Shown piece after piece: positions 12,651 through 22,846 of a stretch of 64,000 nt of DNA; positions within the stretch are counted from its first letter, which is position 1, and each line of letters begins with the position of its first letter. The notes beneath the pieces were generated by a model that was not told the origin of the DNA, made no database searches, and saw only the letters and a list, made by a program, of their open reading frames with translations. The stretch is from assembly GCA_020747065.1 (NCBI GenBank), contig JAGMVK010000025.1, forward strand, positions 673,631 to 737,630. The letters run 5' to 3'. A program made the position numbers and the translations under genes. This DNA is from Cadophora sp. MPI-SDFR-AT-0126 (Eukaryota > Ascomycota > Leotiomycetes > Helotiales > Ploettnerulaceae).

Positions 12651-13773
12651 GACGGTTCCCTGGCACAGCTGGGCCTCATTGACTTGGCAGTGTTTTGCTG
12701 CTTCCATTGAGTGTCCTGTCAATCGCTGCTGCTACGGCAGTGGTGCGTCGCAGAGATATAATCAGCAGAGATATGTCGAGCGACAGAAACGCCGTGGTTC
12801 GGTGTGCCTATTAAATGACCTTCGTCTCCTAGGACTCAGGAAACCCGCGAAGAGCCATACGGAGTACTCTGGCCCAGTGGGTTATTTACCCTTGAATAGG
12901 ATATCAGTCCTCTCTTGGAACCAGTTTACGGACTAATGTGACGGTCTTTGAGTGGCTCCTCGGCTGGTCAGATCTCCCAAGCATACTGTCGCAAGGCAAT
13001 CAACAGCGACCCAACTGTCAACACTCGAATGATCTCTGTCGGTGTTGTAGTTGGATGAAGGAGCAGGCTATCGAACTTGTCGAATTCTGATGCTGGGACG
13101 ATTTGAGATGGGCGGTTTGCAGGTGGACCACGTCCAGTATTTCCACTGACAGAAAGTGGTGGGTTTGAACGCGTAGAACAGGAGGTGTGCATGGTGGGGC
13201 GATGCTTTCGTGGGGTGGTGGTGAGGGACGTGATGGAGGGAATGATGGCAGAGCGCCTGATGTTTGATTATCAGAATTGCCTATTGGAGCTCACTTCGAT
13301 TGAGACAACAAAGACAACACAACTTCTCAAATTGCAATCTTATGATTCTAATTGTCAATATTCGCGTTCGTGGGCTGCGCGGCTGCGCGGGTCGTTGCAC
13401 CGCCAAGTCTTCTGTGGCTGAGCTGAAGCGGCAGACGATCAGCGACAACCATCCCAAATCCACAAAAACAATCGCTTAATCTGTTTAGACCCAGAAGTCC
13501 GCTGTCAATAGTGCATAACACTAGACCTATCTGATTCCGCAAGAGGAGCCCAGAACCTCATTTCGACGTAAACAATTGGTTCAATTTGCGCCTCGGCTAT
13601 ACTACTGCTGTAAGTATCCTCTTGTGTCGAAGAAAAAGACCAGTGAACCCCTTTCATCTAGTCTGCGGCTCCTCGGTGTTTTCCGATGACTTCGTCATTC
13701 ATTCATTTTTGCGTTTGCTTGATTCCTAGCACGCACAGGAGGACGAGGCTCGATACATGTCGCCTGTGCGATC
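12651..13773. other. Intergenic region with one possible small ORF
   Basis: About 1.1 kb. The only item with some coding character is a 74-codon minus-strand frame at 13192–12968, ending in a helical, leucine-rich segment (TEIIRVLTVGSLLIALRQY). I could not match it to a family or find a partner exon, so I do not call it a gene. The region next to 13774 should hold the promoter of the copper radical oxidase gene. Confidence 0.35.
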
Positions 13774-15783
13774 ATGTATCCTTCTCAAATTCTGCTTCTC
13801 TTGACATTTGGCACCTTGGTAATTGCTCAATCACTTCTCTCGTCGAGCAGCAGCTCCCTACCAAGCAATCGCATCAGATCCAGGGGGGCACCTTCAGGAG
13901 GAATTACCTCGAACGCGAACCTCCCTTCTGAGATAGTCAATGGTACCAATCTGCCACATGTCTGCGCCGGGGGACTGCCTGCCTCCAGAATCATCACGAC
14001 TAAAAACAAGTTTGAATTCGCTGTTTGTCTAGGCACGGACATGCCAGGAGGTGATGATACGGTCATAGGGAATATGAAAAGCGTCGAGCAGCTTGCCGAA
14101 GATTGCTCGCAGAAACCATCATGCATAGGGTCGTCTTGGGAGAAGGTATTCAATTTCGCATATCGCAAAGTCGTCTTGACAGTCACGAAGCCCTCGAAGA
14201 AGGTCGATTCAATAATTCGGATCAGCTCTGGGCCCCCACCAGACCCTGCAGAGAAAGGAGTTCTTGGGCAATGGAGCGATGTTATCAAGATTCCTGTCAT
14301 CCCAGTGGCGGTCTTCCTGGTGTCTGAGAAGCCCAGAATCCGTCGCTTAATGGCATTTTCTGCATTCGAGCCGCTGTGGTTTGGTGGAGCAAAGGGACGC
14401 ACACAGTTTGCGGAGTACAATATTGATACAGGGGAAGTCTCTCATCGGAATGTCACGAACACCAACCACGAGATGTTCTGTCCAGGAATTAGTACTCTTC
14501 AGGATGGAAGAGTTGTGATATCTGGGGGGACAGATGCAAATCGCACGAGTATATATGATCCAAGAACGAACAACTTCACAGCCGGGCCTAATATGCAAAT
14601 ACCTAGAGGATATCAGGCATCAGCGACTTTGTCAAACGGCAAGATCTTCACGCTCGGCGGCTCGTGGGACGGCCCTGTCGGAATCAGAGATGGGGAGATC
14701 TACGATCCGGTTACGAATACATGGGCAAGATTACCTGGCGCTATTGTGAAGCCTTCATTAACACAAGACGAGGTAGAGGATAAAAGAGATAACCACCAAT
14801 GGTTCTTCAGCTGGCGCAATGAGTCTATCTTTCAAGCCGGACCCAGCAAACAGATGAACTGGTATTGGGGATCTGGATCGGGAATGGTACAGTCAGTTGG
14901 TTCCCGTGATACAGAGGATGCTATGTGTGGGGTTTTCGCTATGTACGATGCGTTAAGAGGGAAGATCATGACTGCTGCTGGCACCCCTAGTTATGATCGC
15001 AGTTCCCCGAACAAGAAAGCCTTTCATATGACTATCGATGAACCCGGAGTACCGCCCACGGTTGAGCGACTGCCTGATCTCGCTCAAGGACGAGCATTTG
15101 CTAATGCTGTTATTCTCCCTGATGGGACTGTCTTTATCACAGGCGGTCAAGAATACTCTAAGTCGTTTACAGACGAGCGATCCGTCTTTGTTCCCGAACT
15201 TTTCGACCCGGCGACGAAGACATTCCGGCAGCTATCTGCAATGAAGGTTCCTCGGAATTACCATTCAACAGCCATCCTCCTGCCTGACGCACGTGTCTTC
15301 AGTGCCGGCGGCGGCCTGTGCCGGCCTGATGGCAAGTGCGCGAAACAAGGATCTGACCATCCAGATGCTGAAATCTTTTCGCCGCCGTACCTCTTCAATC
15401 AGGACGGAAGCGAGGCTAGAAGACCTGTGATAGCTAATCTGGCCTCGAACGTTGATCCCAAGGGATACTTTGTTCGTCCCGGAGGAAGCCTGGTACTTAC
15501 TCTTGCTGAGGATGAGCCAGGCATGGAATTCTCCTTCGTGAGGATAGGCACCAACACCCACTCTGTCAACACCGATCAGAGACGAGTTCCTTTAGAGAAC
15601 ATCCGAAAAGTCGGCGATGTGTACACCCTGACTTTGCCTGATGATACCGGGATTCTCATACCGGGTGATTGGTTTCTTTTCGCTATCTCTGCCAAAGGCA
15701 CCCCGAGCGTGTCCCGAACAGTGACTGTTATGTTATGCGGGATGATTCAAAGATGTAATTTTGAGGATGAATTCACAGGATAA
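13774..15783 (+). CDS. Secreted galactose-oxidase-family copper radical oxidase (AA5_2-like)
   Basis: Intronless gene for a 669-residue secreted enzyme expected to oxidise a primary alcohol or carbohydrate C6-OH to an aldehyde with release of H2O2. A signal peptide (residues 1–19) precedes a Ser-rich linker. Residues about 64–140 hold spaced cysteines (C64, C85, C111, C117), suggestive of a PAN/apple-like module in place of the CBM32 of the Fusarium enzyme. The Kelch propeller follows, with all catalytic positions present: the cross-linking Cys in HEMFCPG (C236) and its Tyr in RGYQASA (Y280), the axial Tyr and His in NYHSTAI (Y496, H497), and the second His in THSVNTDQRR (H596). The tryptophan that stacks on the Cys-Tyr cofactor is W298 (GGSWDG). 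The C-terminal domain is of DUF1929 type. The natural substrate cannot be read from the sequence. Confidence 0.88.
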   Translation: MYPSQILLLLTFGTLVIAQSLLSSSSSSLPSNRIRSRGAPSGGITSNANLPSEIVNGTNLPHVCAGGLPASRIITTKNKFEFAVCLGTDMPGGDDTVIGNMKSVEQLAEDCSQKPSCIGSSWEKVFNFAYRKVVLTVTKPSKKVDSIIRISSGPPPDPAEKGVLGQWSDVIKIPVIPVAVFLVSEKPRIRRLMAFSAFEPLWFGGAKGRTQFAEYNIDTGEVSHRNVTNTNHEMFCPGISTLQDGRVVISGGTDANRTSIYDPRTNNFTAGPNMQIPRGYQASATLSNGKIFTLGGSWDGPVGIRDGEIYDPVTNTWARLPGAIVKPSLTQDEVEDKRDNHQWFFSWRNESIFQAGPSKQMNWYWGSGSGMVQSVGSRDTEDAMCGVFAMYDALRGKIMTAAGTPSYDRSSPNKKAFHMTIDEPGVPPTVERLPDLAQGRAFANAVILPDGTVFITGGQEYSKSFTDERSVFVPELFDPATKTFRQLSAMKVPRNYHSTAILLPDARVFSAGGGLCRPDGKCAKQGSDHPDAEIFSPPYLFNQDGSEARRPVIANLASNVDPKGYFVRPGGSLVLTLAEDEPGMEFSFVRIGTNTHSVNTDQRRVPLENIRKVGDVYTLTLPDDTGILIPGDWFLFAISAKGTPSVSRTVTVMLCGMIQRCNFEDEFTG

Positions 15784-15946
15784 CAGAGCACATTCTTTCA
15801 ACAACTCCTTTCGTCTCCGCCGGAGCACTCTTCCTTCTCAACTCTCCCTTTGTTTGACTTCTTACAGTCACCAAAGTGCCAACAGCCAAGTGCCTCCACT
15901 CTCTGGTACATTTCTATTTACCTACTCGGTCTCGAAATGACATCAC

Positions 15947-16324
15947 TTAAGATTTCCCGGCCTTGGGATCTTCGCTTGGGGCTATAACATGCTGGAGGGA
16001 TGGGACAAAATCCTCTTCGCTGACCGAATCTGCTTCAACCGTCTCTGACTCGGCTTGGTCGGCCTTAGCTTGATTTCGAGTTCTGCTTTTGGGCTTGACG
16101 GGAGAACCTGTAGATGTCTGGGCGTCTTGACCTCGACGAAGGCGCTTCTTAAGTGATTCTGCTCGGGCTTCCTGACCCGCTTTAGTGGGAGTGAGATCAG
16201 TTTTGATCGAACCTGCTGAATCTCGCTTGCGCTTGCTGTCACTGAAGGTGACGGCGGAAATCATCAGATGGACCATCGGGAATATGTAGAGCGTCAAGAA
16301 GTAGGTGGTCCGACCGACGGTCAC
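15947..16324 (-). CDS. Possible exon of an unknown membrane-anchored nuclear/basic protein
   Basis: A 125-codon open frame starting at a GTG, preceded on the minus strand by a plausible acceptor (ATCTAG), so it may be the last exon of a gene whose first exon I could not place. It begins with one hydrophobic segment (TTYFLTLYIFPMVHLMISAV), then switches to a Lys/Arg/Ser/Glu-rich low-complexity tail. Composition looks coding, but no family is recognised and no ATG-initiated first exon was found between 16325 and 16900. It could equally be a relic, since decayed genes follow immediately. Confidence 0.3.
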   Translation of the reverse strand: MTVGRTTYFLTLYIFPMVHLMISAVTFSDSKRKRDSAGSIKTDLTPTKAGQEARAESLKKRLRRGQDAQTSTGSPVKPKSRTRNQAKADQAESETVEADSVSEEDFVPSLQHVIAPSEDPKAGKS

Positions 16325-16927
16325 TAGATAATGTTGCGTATTACGTGATAATCAAGAAAAAATACTAGCTTTCTGTTTAAGTACATGTTAGGGTTCAGCC
16401 TCGCAAAAAATGCAGGAGATGATTCCGACGGTAAGGAGGAACGAGTGGAGAGAGGGCTTAGCGCTGCCGCACGAGGCAGAATTCTATAGCTTTTGATGCT
16501 AAAGTTTGCACTTTCCCCCCCTATAACCCACTTTTCATTATTCACGTAAGAATTATATATGTTTACGTAGTACTCAAGCCTTTTCGTGCGGTGTACTTTC
16601 GGGATCGTGCCAGGCGAAGCCTGGCACACGTATCCAGGGGCGGGTGGGTCGGGTATGTACAGTGTAAAAGACCTCTCATACTATGTCTGAAGTTACTCGG
16701 AAGCCACATGTCTAGCTTGCTTTCGGTTTCGTGTGAGCTTCAGCCCAGCACCCAAGTGAAAGAAAGGAATGAACTGAGATCATGTGGCTGAGTTAGGGTC
16801 GTTTAGGATTGGTGCTGACAGGATGAACCGCATTCACTCATGTTCCTAATCAAACACTGCGACTCTAGCACGACCGTGAATTCACATATTACTGTAGCTG
16901 CTTTCCAGTATTGCAGGCCAGTCTTCT
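16325..16927. other. Intergenic region with a short perfect hairpin
   Basis: About 600 bases without a recognised gene. At 16607–16627 a perfect 9-base inverted repeat (GTGCCAGGC, loop GAA, GCCTGGCAC) could form a hairpin. If the retropepsin-like ORF downstream has a first exon, it should lie here, but I could not identify it. Confidence 0.4.
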
Positions 16928-17986
16928 TTGAGCAACAGAGAGAACGTCCCTCTCGACTCTCACAATGGACAACTCAAATACAACGATGAACAACGATCTC
17001 TTGTAGATGATGACGATCCTCTACACGCTCATGATATCATCGACGATGAAACAAATCAGAGCATCCTAAGCTACAAAAGCGACGTGGAAGATGAGTATTG
17101 CTTCACTGTGATAGTGGAAGATGAAACTGGGAATCAAATGCCCCTTTCTTTCATCATTGACACAGGAACCCATACCAACTTAATATGCGGAGGGATACTC
17201 GACAAGCTCTGTAGAACCATCCAGATCAGTCGCATTCCCATTCCTGCCTTGAATATCCTAACGTATGAAATGCCGTCTGTCTCGTCCGGCATAATGACGC
17301 CGACAGAGTATGTTGCTGTGAAATTATCGAACAAGGCACTTGGGCTGCAAAGCTGTTATATCAAACTAAAGGTGGTGGAAACACCCAATGAACTTCCAAC
17401 AATTCTTGGGCGTCATTTCATATGGAGACACGAACTACTGGAACGAGCAGAACGAGCAAATGCACAGCGGCGCGAACAAGAGCGTCAGTCTAAATCTAAG
17501 GTCGATAAGGAATTGGATGATGAAATACGAGTGACGGAATCAACAACCACAGCCCCTGGACTCGCAACTCTCCAAGCTGTGCTATCCATTAGTGGCAAGT
17601 TGGAGAGTCACTCAACAGTAAAATATCAACCGCAAGATGTGAATTCGTGTAGCGAGACTCAATTTGAGTCGGGTATTGGTTCCATGCCGGATGTTGTTTC
17701 GATGACCAAAGAGCAGGACGAGGACAAGAGGTCAATTAGATCTATGTTGACAACCGGCTCGCGGGTACGGCTTCCACCCCACGAAGAGAAGCACCTTGTA
17801 TCACCATTTGTCGAAGGTTTGTGCCAGGACATTGTTTTCTCCGGAGATGACGATTCGTGTGACCGGATATCTGCTCGTCTTCCCGATCTTTTGAATACCT
17901 TCACGTTGAAACCGGAAGAAAATGTCAATTCGAAGCCGGAACTCGATGCGAAAAAGTGTATTCGGCAACAACGAAAGTTAGTTTAG
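16928..17986 (+). CDS. Retropepsin-like aspartic protease domain protein, 5' end unresolved
   Basis: Open frame of 352 codons that does not start with ATG; a stop lies at 16895 and an acceptor (TTGCAG, ending at 16916) sits just before, so a short 5' exon is probably missing. Near residue 78 the sequence FIIDTGTHTNLICGGIL has the D-T-G catalytic motif of single-domain (retropepsin-like) aspartic proteases. About 80 residues later, TILGRHFIWRHELL fits the second signature (hydrophobic-hydrophobic-Gly). A charged Arg/Glu/Gln-rich helix and an acidic C-terminal half follow. There is no reverse transcriptase nearby, so it is not part of the retrotransposon. It may be the N-terminal part of the broken gene that starts at about 18060, or an independent domesticated protease. 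Confidence 0.5.
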   Translation: MSNRENVPLDSHNGQLKYNDEQRSLVDDDDPLHAHDIIDDETNQSILSYKSDVEDEYCFTVIVEDETGNQMPLSFIIDTGTHTNLICGGILDKLCRTIQISRIPIPALNILTYEMPSVSSGIMTPTEYVAVKLSNKALGLQSCYIKLKVVETPNELPTILGRHFIWRHELLERAERANAQRREQERQSKSKVDKELDDEIRVTESTTTAPGLATLQAVLSISGKLESHSTVKYQPQDVNSCSETQFESGIGSMPDVVSMTKEQDEDKRSIRSMLTTGSRVRLPPHEEKHLVSPFVEGLCQDIVFSGDDDSCDRISARLPDLLNTFTLKPEENVNSKPELDAKKCIRQQRKLV

Positions 17987-18059
17987 AAATGACAAGTTGA
18001 CCCCATTCCACATATGTACTTAGAACTCCACATTTCAGCACTAGTATGACAGCTGCCTA

Positions 18060-20520
18060 GCATTCTTTACTGCTAGTCGCATTACCCACCAATTTCGTGA
18101 GCACCAAATGCTAGTGGATGTCTCGAATGATGAAGATTCGCCTGTCCTGTCGGACGTTGGAATGTCGCCCGCCGAGAAGATGGCATTCTGGAACTCCGCC
18201 GAGCCCTCTGATTTCCTGCCGTTGCCAAAATCTGTTGAACAAGCTTTGGACGAATCTCAAGAACCCCCGAGATATCAGGAAGTCCGCTCCTTCCTATTAG
18301 GCGGTCCAGCGTATCAAAGGCTGATGTGTATCATAAGTTACTCCTCACCCCGTAGAAAGTTTGGAGGATCCCAATCCATGTCAAAATTAGCTCGAAACAC
18401 CTGGCATCGCCGTGGTTCTGTAGTTAGGGACGAGAGTGTGGTTTCGAAACTGAGTGTGATCGCTTCTAGAACTGTTCCCTTTCTCTCAGTCAATAATGCT
18501 GAAGAACGAGCATTTTCGATTGGAGATCGCCCTTGAATGCGCTATCACGATTACAGGACTCAGTAGAAATGCACAAGCAATGAGCTCTATGGATTATATG
18601 TGCCAAACCTGGCAATCGAGTGGTTGCGACATCCTGCGCGCCTTGCAGAAAGCTTTGATGTCCCCGAATCTATCGTCTTCAAGTAAGAGAACGCATCTTA
18701 AATATTCTTTACTCTTTAATTATTTTGGGCTACCTCACAGATGGAACGGAGCTCGACATAAGTTTGAGATCACGAAACACATTGATCGTTGCCCGTAGAG
18801 GTCAGACTACCCTAACAGAGCTTTGTGAGTAGCTTGCCTGGCTTGGAGCTGCTCTCCGAAAATCTCCGATATCATTTGGAATATGTCTCACCACTCCGAG
18901 CATCGAAGCTTTCAAGGACACTCATTCCAGCAACCTAGCACCATCAATCACAATTGAGCTCGGGTCCACTGTCACTCAGTCCCTAAGTCACAGCCCGTCT
19001 GCTACCGTAGATGAGACTTGTTGGCACGCATTGTTCCGTAAACCTGTGGTTGTCAACGGTTCCCAATACTTGCCCGACATAGTAACGAACAAGGACTGGA
19101 ACTACCGTTTGATATGGTGAGCATTCTCGCCGAAGCCCGCTATGCCACGAGTTATGATACAGCTTTCGTCCTGAAAGGGCTCTGCACCATGCTTGTACCC
19201 ACAAATCAGATTGAACGTTCTATCACTTGGCATTTTATTCTAAACGAATATGGACAACGCCTTCCTTACTATTCTTTCCGCGAGCGCTGTCCAGGTTGGG
19301 TCGGGACCGACAAGGTGAGCATCGACATTTTGCAGGCTGGGAATATTCGCAACTTTGTTGGATGGGTAACGAACATCACTCGGCATTTAGGTTTGTTCCT
19401 CTCTAGCCACTTTCAATGCTGCATTGATAACTAACAGTCGGAACAGGCGCGGAGGAGCTGAACTATGGCGAGGTCGATTGGGCTGGACCCCGTGAATGCT
19501 CTCCAGGACTGGCTATAGAACAAAAGTTAACCATTTCCGTCAGCAAGATTGTTGGGGGCAGTGGGAGTGTGGTCCGAGGCAACAAAGACAAGCCATTATG
19601 CGTCCAACAGTCTTCCTACTCAATGCAGATTACGAATGCTCGCGAAATGTATGTTGTGCTTTACGACGTGGCAGCTCGACGAGGGTGATTAACTGATGGG
19701 GCGAACGCCTTACTGCATCTTGTTCGAACACAGGTTGTTAAAAAGCCTTATAGGGGTACTGATTCCCTTTTCAACAATGTTGCCTCTAATGGCTCGACAT
19801 TCAAACATCTAGCAATCGATGGCGGTCCGAACGCAGCGATGGACATTCTGAAAGAAGATTGCAATATGAAACATATCATCCTTCGAGAGTTCGATTCATA
19901 CAGCGATGGAAAAACTGTCGTACTTCAATTCATAGCAACATTGGCAACCAATGTCAACGAGGCTAAGGGTCCTTGGGGGAATGAGACGGCCAATCAGGAC
20001 AAAGGGAGAAAAGAAATTTACATGACAACATGCTTTAGAGAATTGGTCTCACAGACTTGAAGTACTATAGAGCAGATTTATGGTCGCCAAATCGAGGTTG
20101 CGACAAGTCATACAACGAAAGAATTGCAAAATCCATTACGAACAACACTCGAGGGCTACGAGTTCATGGACATTGTATCAGGCGAGCGCATCGTGACTAG
20201 ACGGACTGTCAGCCTCCAATTGAACGGCACCACTTGGGCGGACTTGACAAGGCAGATACACGCAATCACATTTTTTGGTCAGCATTTCGGAGACATATAT
20301 AAGCCTACCTAAGATGTAAGCAGGAAGACTTGCAAGAGCTGGAAGACTGTTCCTCGAGGCCACGAGTACCTTGCGGTCCCTACAACACTATCAAGAGAGA
20401 TCAAGCACCCTAGCAGGAGAAAAAGCAAAATCAGCAAAGACACACCAGAACTCACGAACGGCCTTCTCTGGTCCCTGTCAGGGGATGCGTATCGTGATTT
20501 CCTACTCTATCGGGCATAAC
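18060..20520 (+). pseudogene. Broken fungal-specific large gene of unknown function
   Basis: Several collinear coding stretches, in different frames but the same order, look like one gene. They read ..EVRSFLLGGPAYQRLM.. (18270–18330), ..ITGLSRNAQAMSSMDY.. (18550–18600), ..TLIVARRGQTTLTEL.. (18780–18825), ..FRKPVVVNGSQYLPD.. (19035–19080), ..GLCTMLVPTNQIERSITWHF.. (19175–19235) and ..RGHEYLAVPTTLSREIK.. (20355–20410). I know this pattern from large uncharacterised ascomycete proteins; the function is unknown. Breaks: a frame change near 18530, a TAG at 18830–18832, a frame change near 19095, TGA at 19686–19688 and 20058–20060, and TAA at 20310–20312, all with homologous-looking sequence continuing behind them. 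An intron with good signals (about 18680–18740) survives, as expected for a decayed normal gene. The retropepsin-like ORF upstream may belong to it. Confidence 0.65.
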
Positions 20521-20686
20521 GATCGTAAAATACGACGAACATCCACTAATATCGCTGTCTTGTTAGTCTCACACATCCTGTCTGCATCTGTTCCAGATAC
20601 TAATACTTAGACATAAGAGTCCAAGAATGTTAACTGATGTTCTTACTCCAATCCTTTTCCTGAATACTACATCATCAAGAACAAAA

Positions 20687-21956
20687 ATGAAGTTCATTTT
20701 CTTGCTCGCAACTCTCAGCTTCGCACGCTTTGGCGTTGCGCAGTCTTTCATTTCTTCTTCATGGGCGCCTCCTAATTACCCGCCTACAATTATCGAAACG
20801 GACGGCGTAAGCATCCATGGCTCTTAGTCAGCTCATTAGCTAATTAATGCAGACATCTGTCAACAGATATGATGTGCGGAAGACTCTAGCGTACGTTGAT
20901 TCTAGCAGGAATAATGTCAATAAGTATATACACATCGATCTTATTGGCATGGCTTCTGGCTGACATGGGCTAGTGTTTTCCAGCTGTACTGGATTACTAC
21001 AGAGAGTGGAAATAAATATCACTTAACGACGAACGCCGGCATGGTAGGATCGGAATTGCTTGGCACCTTTGTTTCCTTGAACGACCTCCAAGATTTATCC
21101 GCGCGAGGAGCTTCTATCCTCCTTCCAGGCTCCGGGACTTCTGACCATCTGCAGTTGCGCAGTGCTGCGCAAAACATCACAAGCCCTACGGATGGGGACA
21201 AATGGACAAACACACGCTTCACCCTGGATCTAGCGGGAATAAAACTCGACACAACTCTTCGCCCTACGGGTGGAAATTTCTACTACGGAGGAAACGGGGG
21301 ATTCAATTAACCCAACGTGCCCCGGATTCCAGCTACAACAGGCTAGTTCCAGGATGGTCTTGGTATTGGGTTAGTTGTAACCTCAGCTACACACAAGGGC
21401 TATTAGTAGAGTAACTGACGTTCGCAGGCCAATCCCTTTACGCGCATCAACGGAACTCTAACCATAGACGGCAAGACTGCCATTATTGACCCAGCCAAGT
21501 CATTTTCTTTATTTGAGAGGCAGTGGGGAGATTTTGGCGTTGGAAAAGGTTACTATGCTCTTTGGTTTTATCTCGAAACCGGGGAAATTCTCATTTCATG
21601 GGTTATGGAGCCGGACCCTCAACGGGGTTGCAAAGACTGCGTTCGCTTCTATCTGGCACCCTAATGGCCTACATGAGATGATTCCCGTAGGACCAAAGAG
21701 CCGTGGCTGGGATATTACTACGAGCCAGACGACGGGGAACAAGTATTTCAACAGTTTCTTCCTTGATCTCCTAGCTAGGAATGCCTCATTCACCTTTCAC
21801 AAGTGGGTTCGCCAGGCAGAGCTGATTCCTATATTGCCCGAGCAATTGAATGTGCACATTAATATTTCGGAGTCATATGGAGAAGGCACGGCCCAATGGA
21901 ATGGGAAAAACATTCGAATCCAAGGACACATTGAGCAGCTGTCGGTACTAAAATAG
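20687..21956 (+). pseudogene. Frameshifted secreted CrtC/Diels-Alderase-like protein
   Basis: Starts with ATG and a signal peptide (MKFIFLLATLSFARFGVAQS). Exons 20687–20806, 20853–20890 and 20974 onward join in frame and read YWITTESGNKYHLTTNAG, then NFYYGGNGGF. This pattern is that of fungal proteins related to hydroxyneurosporene synthase (CrtC) and lipocalin-type Diels-Alderases, usually about 350–400 residues and found in secondary-metabolite loci. Near 21300, in a G run, the frame shifts to a second frame (PGWSWYW, intron, then FSLFERQWGDFGVGKGYY). Near 21620, also beside G residues, it shifts to a third (FASIWHPNGLHEMIPVGPKS to the stop at 21956). With both shifts the product would be cut at about half length. 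Sequencing error in G runs is an alternative to true pseudogenisation. Confidence 0.65.
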
Positions 21957-22846
21957 CGCATGCCTCTTAGCGAGATATTACCTTCGTACGGGAGGAATCT
22001 ACCAAAAGTATGACACACCTTAAGATAGTTACATATTACAATATACATGGAACTAGTAGTCATATTATAATTTACAACATAACTGATAACAACATTTGGT
22101 ATGGATTGGTGGTTTGTGATATGAAAGTGCCCCGCGAGTCGGTTTGCTGGAACCACTTTAAGTATTGCGGTGAATAGGATTGGTGAGGCTAAGGCTCTGC
22201 AGCTCCCAGCCCGTTACAGTAGAAGCTGATGCTTGAACACAACGATACATAGAAACGATCAAGTCCTCCTCGTAGGTTAGTCTTAAAGTGAGCTAGCCCA
22301 TAGTTTCGCATGTTTAAAGTTGTCTAGATCGTGTTTTGTTATTTTTAATCAATTTTGCTACCAAGCAATCTCTTTCCATTTTGCAATCGACTGTGCCGTT
22401 AGGTCACTACGAATGCTGGGCCCGAAAGCGATACTCACCGCAGCAATCGCTCAAACTCATCCTTTGGTTGCCTGCCTGTCATAGCAACGAAGACCTACCC
22501 TGTCACGTTGCTCGAAATGATGGATTGAGCATCAATTGTGCCATCATAGAACATCAACTGGCATAAATGTTAGCCGCTAAATATTTGTTGCGGACTTGCG
22601 GTGTCTATCGTACAGTACGACGTACAATATTGAGCAACCATCCTGCAAGATAAGACTGGTCAATATGTACGACCATCTCTTTGAGCGTTTCGAAAGAAAT
22701 TTTCAAACCTGACTTATTTGCAAGTGATGATATGAGGTTCGCAGCGATTATGTGACATTGGCTTGAACGCAAATATCCTCACCTTGGCAAGGCTGTAATT
22801 CATTCCATCATCAGTGAGCTGCTTGGTCCAGACAACAAACCAAATC
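21957..22846. other. Intergenic region, no gene recognised
   Basis: About 890 AT-leaning bases between two broken genes. Short ORFs only. I see no domain, repeat or RNA gene. Confidence 0.45.

Noticed and set aside
12968..13192. 74-codon minus-strand ORF with a leucine-rich end
   Set aside because: No recognised family, no second exon; kept only as a remark in the intergenic entry.
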